DNA of 64,000 nt from JADJRH01 sp046351455 (lineage in GTDB: Bacteria > Myxococcota_A > Polyangia > Polyangiales > Polyangiaceae): positions 16,910 to 80,909 of the forward strand of contig JAXLYM010000033.1 of the NCBI GenBank assembly GCA_046351455.1, written 5' to 3'. Below the pieces are notes generated by a model, which had not been told where the DNA came from, searched no databases, and worked only from the letters and a program-made list of their open reading frames with translations. Positions 58,777 through 64,000 of the stretch are shown here, one piece after another. The translations under genes and the position numbers were made by a program. Within the stretch, counting starts at the first letter, position 1. The number at the start of each line of letters is the position of its first letter.

Positions 58777-61700
58777 TCATGCCCAAGGCGAGCGCGCTCG
58801 GCGCGGAATGGTCGGCGGGGATCGGCTTCGCAGGCGCGGCGGACGCCGGCCTCGCGGGCGGCGCACCGGCGAGCTTCGGCGCGTTCCGGCGCGTGCTCGA
58901 CGCGAGCGTGGCGGCCGGAAACGGCGCGCAGAACGCCGCGACGGACGCGCCGCTCGACGCCGAGGACGGCCTCGTGAACGCGGACGGCGCGCCTTCCTCG
59001 GGCGAGCGCCCGTCGCTCCGCCCCGGCGCAGACCCCGCGAACGAAGACGCGGCGCGAGCGCGGACCGTTGACGGTGGCGTCGGCGCGTTGACGGTCTCGA
59101 CGCCTCGCACGGACCGCGGCGCGGAGCCTCCCGGCGGCATCACGGTGCCGTCGCCGGCCCCCGAAGAGGACTCCGACGGCGCGCGCGCGGTCGCCTCGGC
59201 GATCGACCTCCACCCCGGCGCCGCGGATCGTCTCGCGGCCCTGCAGCGCGCGAACGACGGCGCGGCGACGCAGCCCGAAGGCGGACCGCCCGGAGCCCCG
59301 CGCGACGCCCGCGATCCGCGCGTCCCCACGTTCGATCGCGGCCCCACGCGCGGCCCCGGCGCGCGCGACCGAGCGCCCGAAAAGCCGGTGAATCAAGCCG
59401 GATCCGCTCGCGAAGCCGCCCGCGCCGAAGCCCGCACGAGCGCGAAGGCCGCACGAAAATCCGGTGAAAACGCGCGCGCCGCGGAAGGCGCAGCGCTCCT
59501 GTCGGCGGCGTGGCAGACGCCCGCGGAGCCGCGCACGGCCCCGGAGCCCCACATCGCACCGGACGACGACTCCACCGCAGGAAAAGCCACGTTCGCCTCC
59601 GCAGAGGACGCCTCTCGTTCGCCGGTTCAGGGCGCGACTCCGCACCTCGGCGCGCGCTCCGACTCGGCCCATCGCGGCGCGACGGGCGCGTTCGATCCTG
59701 GCCAATCGCGGTCGCTCACCGCGGCGCGGGCGCAGGACCACGGCGCGGGCGTCTTCGGGGAGATCCACCCGGAGGTGCAAGACCTCCCGGGGGCCGCAGA
59801 CAATCCGCATCCTGATTTTCTTTTTGGGGGTGCGGCCTCGTCACTTCCCCTCCACGGCCCGCAGGGTAGCACGTCTCCTTCGACCACCGAAGGCGACTCG
59901 GCCTCTCCGGAGGCCTCCGATGGACAGGGCACCTCCCCTGCCGGACAGCCCGCGTTCCAGGCCGACTGGCTCGGCGTCGCGCACCCTGGACAGGTCGCCT
60001 TCCGCTCCCCGCGCGGCGAGGACACCGAGGCTCCTCGGGCCACCTCCCCCGGACAGGCCACCTCCCCTGGACAGGCCACCTCCCCTGGACAGGCCACTTC
60101 CTTCGGCGGCTCCGCGCGCGGTCACCTCGCGGAGGACACGTTGCGCGGCGCACGCGCGGCCCTCGGCGCGACGCCGATGGGGCGAACCGGCTCCAGCGAC
60201 GCGGACACCGCACCTCGGCGGGACGGCCCGCAGATCACGTTTGCGCGCTCCTTCGCGGACGACGCGGCATCGAACGCCTCCGGCCACGACGGAGACGGTC
60301 AGCCTCACGACGCGGCATCGAAGGCCGACGCGCAAGGACAGACAGGCACCTTCGCCGCTCGGGACCACGGACCCTTCGAAGGCGTCCGCGGGGCGCCGCA
60401 GCGACAAGCCCCCGGGGCCGACCGTGGGGACGGGGTCGCGACGAACGGCGCGCCTCGGCGCATCGCGGGCCTCTCGGACGACGCCCGGCGCGACGCCGAG
60501 AAGCTGCCCGACATCGCCCTTCGCACGGGCGCACGCGGAGAAGCCGCGCGAGCGGACGCGCCGCCCAGCCTCGCGCCGCCGAGCCTCCGGAACGGCCGCG
60601 GGCGTATTCCAGGCGCCGCGCTCTACAACGCGTCCTCCTTCGGCCGCGCGAAGCCCGCGACGGACGAGCAGATCCGCGGCACGCTCGACGCCGTCGCCGG
60701 CCGCGACGTGACGGAATACAGCCTCGCCGCGCCGCCCGTTCCGGGCCGCGACAGGGCCGTTCGCAAGCCGTCCGGCACCATGACGGCCGTCAAGCTCCCG
60801 AACGGCCTGCCTCCGATTGGCACCGTCGAAGAGATCGAGAACGCCTTCGCCGAGCCGTCGGGCGCGGTCTCCGCGAACGATCCGCTTCCGGCGTCGCCGT
60901 CGCGCTGGCCGGACATCCGCATCGTGAACCAGGACGCCGGCCCCGCGTCGCTGCGGACTCCGAAGGACCGCGTGCAGGCCACGTCGGCCACGATGCGGCC
61001 GCCCGCGAGCACCAGCGCCCCCCCGTCCTTGCGCCCTCGCGCGCCGAGCGCCGGCATCTCCCCGAAGAGCCCCGCGGAGCGATTGGCCACCTCGATCGTC
61101 GGCCGCATCGCCGGTCCGGACAGCGCCGAGGTGCCTCCTGCTCGCTGGACGGCTCCGTCGACCGCGGAGCGACAGGCGGCGTTCGCGGAACAAGCCACCT
61201 GGACAGCGGCCGATCCGTCCGCGCCGAGCGACGCCGACAGCGCCTCTCGACGAATGGCCACGTCCCCGGGCAGCGGCCCGCGCTGGGCGGATCTGCATTC
61301 GCTCTGGGACGACCCGCGGAGGGCCGGATCGTCCCCGGCGAGCGCCGACGCTCAGAACGGTGACGGAGCCGCGCGGAATGGCGCTCCGGCCGTCGGCGCA
61401 GAGGACTCCGCACGTCGACAAGGCCTCTCCGCCGACGCGCCGATGTCCCGCGGCGTCCGGATCGACGAAGACCACGCCTTCGGGCCGAGCGACGCCGCCG
61501 GGCGCGACGCGTTCCCCGGCGACGACGCCTTCGAAGGCGACTTCGCGCGCGACACGTTCCCCGGCGACGCCCCGGCGCGCGATTTCGCCGCCAATACCGC
61601 TTCCCGCGACGCCGCGAACGAGCTCGCGCCGCGGAACGTGGCGGATCCGGCGCGTGGAAAGGCCGCTCCGACGAGGGGCCGAGTCGCCGAAAAGGCGCCT

Positions 61701-62510
61701 TCGCCTCCCGACGCCGAGGTCCTCCGGGCCGCGGTCTCTCCGAGGAACGGCGCGTTCGTTCGCGACCCGGTCGTGCGGACGCAGCCCACGCTCGAGGACC
61801 CGCCGATCTCGGCCGCCAGCGGCTGGAGCCCCGATACGCAGCGCGAGCCGCCGCGCTCCGCCGAGCCGTTCTCGGGGCAAGCTCGGGATACGGCCTCTGC
61901 CGATCGCGTCGAGGATGCCAGTCCGAAGGACCGGAGTCGCGCGCCGGCGGCCCATGAAGCGCCGTCCCCGGACATGGCCCATCGCGCCGCGTCCCCCGTG
62001 AACGGCGCGATCGCGGCCCCGCTGGCGGCCGCGGCCCCCCACGCGGAGCAGAGCCCCGAAGGCCCCGCGCCGGCCGTGACGGCCCATCTGTTATCGCACC
62101 TCGAAGAGCGGCTCGAAGGCCGCCGCAAACAAGGCGGCGTCCCGGGCCTCCGTTCCTCCACCGCGCTCCGCGAGGCCCGCGCCGAGGCTCAGATCCCGGA
62201 CTTCGGTCGCGTCTCCGTCGAGGCGACGGCCCGTGGCGAGCGCGTCGATCTCAAGGTCACGGCGCACGAGGCCGAGTCCGCGCAGGCGCTCCGCGAGGCG
62301 CGCCCGGCGATGGAGTCGCACCTCCGCGACAACCAGGTTCCGCTGGGCCACCTCTCGCTCGGCGATCGCTCGGCCGCCGGCGACAGCGGCTCCGGCACGT
62401 CGCAGGATCGCTCGGCCCCGCAGCCCGATCCCTCGGCGAACGAAGCCCCGGAGGCCCCGCACGGCGCCTCCACCCCGCGCCCGAACGGCCGAGTCCGCGT
62501 GGTGCTCTGA
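58773..62510 (+). CDS. fliK: Very long FliK-type hook-length control protein
   Basis: A 1245-residue protein; most FliK proteins have about 370-650. Residues 1-1100 are low complexity, rich in Ala, Pro, Asp, Arg and Ser, with a four-unit 18-base repeat (SPGQAT, 60041-60112) and no predicted globular domain. The C-terminal 120 residues resemble the FliK switch domain (AQIPDFGRVSVEATARGERV, DLKVTAHEAESAQALREARP, LRDNQVPLGHLSLGD). FliK is an exported ruler that stops hook growth and switches export to filament proteins. The domain match is modest, but position after fliJ with ATGA overlap supports it. Length suggests a long hook or a partly non-ruler region. Confidence 0.82.
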   Translation: MIMPKASALGAEWSAGIGFAGAADAGLAGGAPASFGAFRRVLDASVAAGNGAQNAATDAPLDAEDGLVNADGAPSSGERPSLRPGADPANEDAARARTVDGGVGALTVSTPRTDRGAEPPGGITVPSPAPEEDSDGARAVASAIDLHPGAADRLAALQRANDGAATQPEGGPPGAPRDARDPRVPTFDRGPTRGPGARDRAPEKPVNQAGSAREAARAEARTSAKAARKSGENARAAEGAALLSAAWQTPAEPRTAPEPHIAPDDDSTAGKATFASAEDASRSPVQGATPHLGARSDSAHRGATGAFDPGQSRSLTAARAQDHGAGVFGEIHPEVQDLPGAADNPHPDFLFGGAASSLPLHGPQGSTSPSTTEGDSASPEASDGQGTSPAGQPAFQADWLGVAHPGQVAFRSPRGEDTEAPRATSPGQATSPGQATSPGQATSFGGSARGHLAEDTLRGARAALGATPMGRTGSSDADTAPRRDGPQITFARSFADDAASNASGHDGDGQPHDAASKADAQGQTGTFAARDHGPFEGVRGAPQRQAPGADRGDGVATNGAPRRIAGLSDDARRDAEKLPDIALRTGARGEAARADAPPSLAPPSLRNGRGRIPGAALYNASSFGRAKPATDEQIRGTLDAVAGRDVTEYSLAAPPVPGRDRAVRKPSGTMTAVKLPNGLPPIGTVEEIENAFAEPSGAVSANDPLPASPSRWPDIRIVNQDAGPASLRTPKDRVQATSATMRPPASTSAPPSLRPRAPSAGISPKSPAERLATSIVGRIAGPDSAEVPPARWTAPSTAERQAAFAEQATWTAADPSAPSDADSASRRMATSPGSGPRWADLHSLWDDPRRAGSSPASADAQNGDGAARNGAPAVGAEDSARRQGLSADAPMSRGVRIDEDHAFGPSDAAGRDAFPGDDAFEGDFARDTFPGDAPARDFAANTASRDAANELAPRNVADPARGKAAPTRGRVAEKAPSPPDAEVLRAAVSPRNGAFVRDPVVRTQPTLEDPPISAASGWSPDTQREPPRSAEPFSGQARDTASADRVEDASPKDRSRAPAAHEAPSPDMAHRAASPVNGAIAAPLAAAAPHAEQSPEGPAPAVTAHLLSHLEERLEGRRKQGGVPGLRSSTALREARAEAQIPDFGRVSVEATARGERVDLKVTAHEAESAQALREARPAMESHLRDNQVPLGHLSLGDRSAAGDSGSGTSQDRSAPQPDPSANEAPEAPHGASTPRPNGRVRVVL
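60041..60112. repeat. 18-base tandem repeat inside fliK, 4 units
   Basis: Four units of CCACCTCCCCTGGACAGG, the first with one change, lie head to tail and code for SPGQAT repeats. Slippage here would change protein length in steps of six residues. Confidence 0.85.
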
Positions 62511-62542
62511 TCGCGAAGGGCGCGCACGAATGACAGGGGGTT

Positions 62543-62625
62543 CCCCTCCCTGCGACTGCGAAGCAGGCGCTTTGGGAGGGGCGGGCCGCGCGCAGCGAAG
62601 CGAGCACGGACCGGGGGTGGGCAAC
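62543..62625. repeat. Dispersed repeat, family 2, copy 2
   Basis: An 83-base copy of the element at 20685-20773: CCCCTCCCTGCGACTGCGAA at the left, the pairing GGGAGGGG, and GGACCGGGGGTGGGCAAC at the right. Between fliK and the convergent acyltransferase gene, its hairpin could end transcription. Confidence 0.75.
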
Positions 62626-62628
62626 TCG

Positions 62629-64000
62629 TCAGTTGGCTTCTTTGCGGGGCACGTGCTCGGCGTGCGCTTCCTTCGCGTTCGCCGCGTCGAGCAGCTCCGA
62701 CAAGGCGCCTTCCATCGCCTCGGCCAAGATCGGCAGATCCCGCGCTCGGTCGGAGTCGCCGACCAGGCCGACGCCCACGATGCCGTCGTAGCTGAGCAGC
62801 GCGATACCGACCGTCTGCTGCGCCGCGAGCGGCACGACCGGATAACAACCCTGGAGCCGCCGACCCAGCAAATACAGGGGGAACTGCGGGCCCGGCACGT
62901 TCGTGACCACGATGTTGAAGAAGCGCGTCACCGACTGGAGCCGCGCGGCCTGCGCCACGAGCGTCGGCGGCGTGAACTCCCCGATGCGCGTGAGCGCCAG
63001 CGCACCCACCGCCTGCCCGCTCTCCTTGAGTCCCTTCATCTCCGCGCTCACCCGCAGGAGACGCCTCACCGGATCTGCTTCGGCTACAGGCAGTGGACAG
63101 AACACCGCGGTCACCTGGTTCCCGAGCGATCCACGCGCGGCCGGCGCGCGCACGCTGACAGGCACCATCACGCGCAGATCCGGCCCCAGATGCTCTCCGC
63201 GCGAGCGCAGGAGCGTCCGGAGCGCGCCGGCCACCACCGCGAGGATGATGTCGTTCACCGTGCCGCCGAGCACCGCGCGCACCCGCTTGATGCGAGCCAG
63301 ATCGAAGGTGACAGTCTCGAACCTCCGGTGCGGGCCGATGAGCTGATTCAAGGACGAAGGCGGCGCGTTCCCCATCTGCGCGAGGCCCATCAGCGGCAGG
63401 ATCCCGCCGAGCAGCTCCGTCGCGGCGCGGCGCGCCTCGCTCTCGGGCTCCAGCGCCTCTTTCACGAACTTGAACGGGTTCCGCGTGAGCTGCGACTTCG
63501 CGGCTTCGAACAGCAAGTCTGCCTGGCTCGGCCCGGGGCGCGGACTCCACGGCTTCGGCGCGCCGGGGGGCTTCGCGTCGCGGTCCGCATCCATGAGCAC
63601 CGTGGCGATGTCGACGCCGGAGATGCCGTCCACCATGCAATGGTGCGTCTTCGAGATGATGGCGAATTGGCCGTCGCCGAGGCCCTCCACGAACCACAGC
63701 TCCCAGAGGGGCTTGTCGCGGTCGAGCTGCTGCGACAGGAGCCTGCCAGTCAGCCGTTTCAGCTCCGCCTCTCCGCCGGGCGCCGGGAGGGCCGTGTGAC
63801 GAACGTGGTACTCCAGATCGAAGTGCGCATCATCCACCCAGACGGGGCGTCCCTGCGCGAGGGGCACGAACATGAGCCTCTGTCGATACCGCGGCACCGC
63901 GTCGATCCGGGAGGCGATGAGGGCCAGAAGGTCCTTGTAGGCGGGCGGCGGCCCCTCGAACACGACCATCGCGCCCACGTGCATGTGGGCAGCGCGGTTC
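62629..64000 (-). CDS. Wax ester synthase/DGAT-type acyltransferase (start outside the window)
   Basis: At least 457 residues of the WS/DGAT family, which makes wax esters or triacylglycerols from acyl-CoA. The catalytic HHxxxDG motif is in SKTHHCMVDGISGVD, and later motifs are RRFETVTFDLARIKRVRAVL, GGTVNDIILAVVAGALRTLL, RGSLGNQVTAVFCPLPVAE and FNIVVTNVPGPQFPLYLLG. At the window edge the frame continues upstream of the ATG at 63984 (RAAHMHVGAMVVFEG is typical of an internal position), so the true start lies beyond 64000. It has no link to the flagellar genes. Confidence 0.92.
   Translation of the reverse strand, partial: NRAAHMHVGAMVVFEGPPPAYKDLLALIASRIDAVPRYRQRLMFVPLAQGRPVWVDDAHFDLEYHVRHTALPAPGGEAELKRLTGRLLSQQLDRDKPLWELWFVEGLGDGQFAIISKTHHCMVDGISGVDIATVLMDADRDAKPPGAPKPWSPRPGPSQADLLFEAAKSQLTRNPFKFVKEALEPESEARRAATELLGGILPLMGLAQMGNAPPSSLNQLIGPHRRFETVTFDLARIKRVRAVLGGTVNDIILAVVAGALRTLLRSRGEHLGPDLRVMVPVSVRAPAARGSLGNQVTAVFCPLPVAEADPVRRLLRVSAEMKGLKESGQAVGALALTRIGEFTPPTLVAQAARLQSVTRFFNIVVTNVPGPQFPLYLLGRRLQGCYPVVPLAAQQTVGIALLSYDGIVGVGLVGDSDRARDLPILAEAMEGALSELLDAANAKEAHAEHVPRKEAN

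Noticed and set aside
59841..62087. A 748-codon open frame antisense to fliK
   Set aside because: It is Arg/Gly-rich with no motif. The plus frame overlaps fliJ properly and ends in a FliK-like domain.
1..64000. tRNA, rRNA, insertion sequences and phage att sites
   Set aside because: No cloverleaf, rRNA motif, transposase or integrase was recognised by eye; a covariance-model search would be needed to exclude small RNAs.

Overview
The window is a very GC-rich stretch of a large bacterial chromosome that looks like a Polyangiales-type myxobacterium. The lineage is inferred from content: proteins ending in MYXO-CTERM-like tails (38887-40476 and 43049-44944), many Gly/Ser/Thr-rich lipoproteins, Cys-rich repeat lipoproteins, a pseudokinase fused to an FGE-like domain, Uma2-type nucleases, FHA proteins and long hybrid kinases. 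No rRNA, tRNA, IS element or CRISPR array was seen.

The most notable content is a large set of flagellar genes; the well-studied myxobacteria glide and lack flagella. Locus 1 (about 10.5-20.5 kb, minus strand) reads in transcription order flgG, flgA, a small outer-membrane protein, a lipoprotein, flgH, flgI, flgJ (rod-binding half), flgM, flgN, flgK, flgL, csrA, fliW and a separate FlgJ-like peptidoglycan hydrolase. Locus 2 (about 45-62.5 kb) has flgB-flgC-fliE-fliF on the minus strand, diverging from flbD-motA-motB, a membrane protein, a hybrid kinase, then fliG-fliH-fliI and fliJ-fliK on the plus strand. The rod, L and P rings, MS ring, rotor FliG, export ATPase, stator, hook-length control and hook-filament junction are covered. 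Flagellin, the hook (flgE/flgD), flgF, fliD, the C-ring fliM/fliN, the export gate and the sigma factors are not in the window and must lie elsewhere if the system is complete.

Eight 16-base matches to the sigma-54 -24/-12 consensus (TGGCACG-N4-TTGCA) lie just upstream of flagellar genes or operons: the FlgJ-like hydrolase, csrA-fliW, flgH, flgG, flgB, flbD, the kinase-fliGHI operon and fliJK. In three cases the element ends exactly 12 bases before the ATG, which predicts almost leaderless mRNAs. FlgM, and CsrA with FliW, suggest additional sigma-28 and post-transcriptional control.

Other regions. 1-9.8 kb: two related hybrid kinases, a LigB-type dioxygenase, a copper monooxygenase-like lipoprotein, an AraC regulator, adenosine deaminase, a Uma2 protein and a DUF2934 protein. 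20.8-34 kb: an unrecognised 517-residue protein, a beta-propeller cytochrome c and its partner, a beta-propeller lipoprotein, the pseudokinase-FGE fusion, a Cys-rich lipoprotein, a barrel-like protein, and an ECF sigma factor with a membrane partner. 34-45 kb: an ABC ATPase with a permease-M1 peptidase fusion, two MYXO-CTERM proteins, a pentahaem cytochrome and a second Uma2 gene. The right edge holds a truncated wax-ester-synthase/DGAT-type acyltransferase. Three kinds of short palindromic dispersed repeat sit between genes, mainly next to the flagellar loci.
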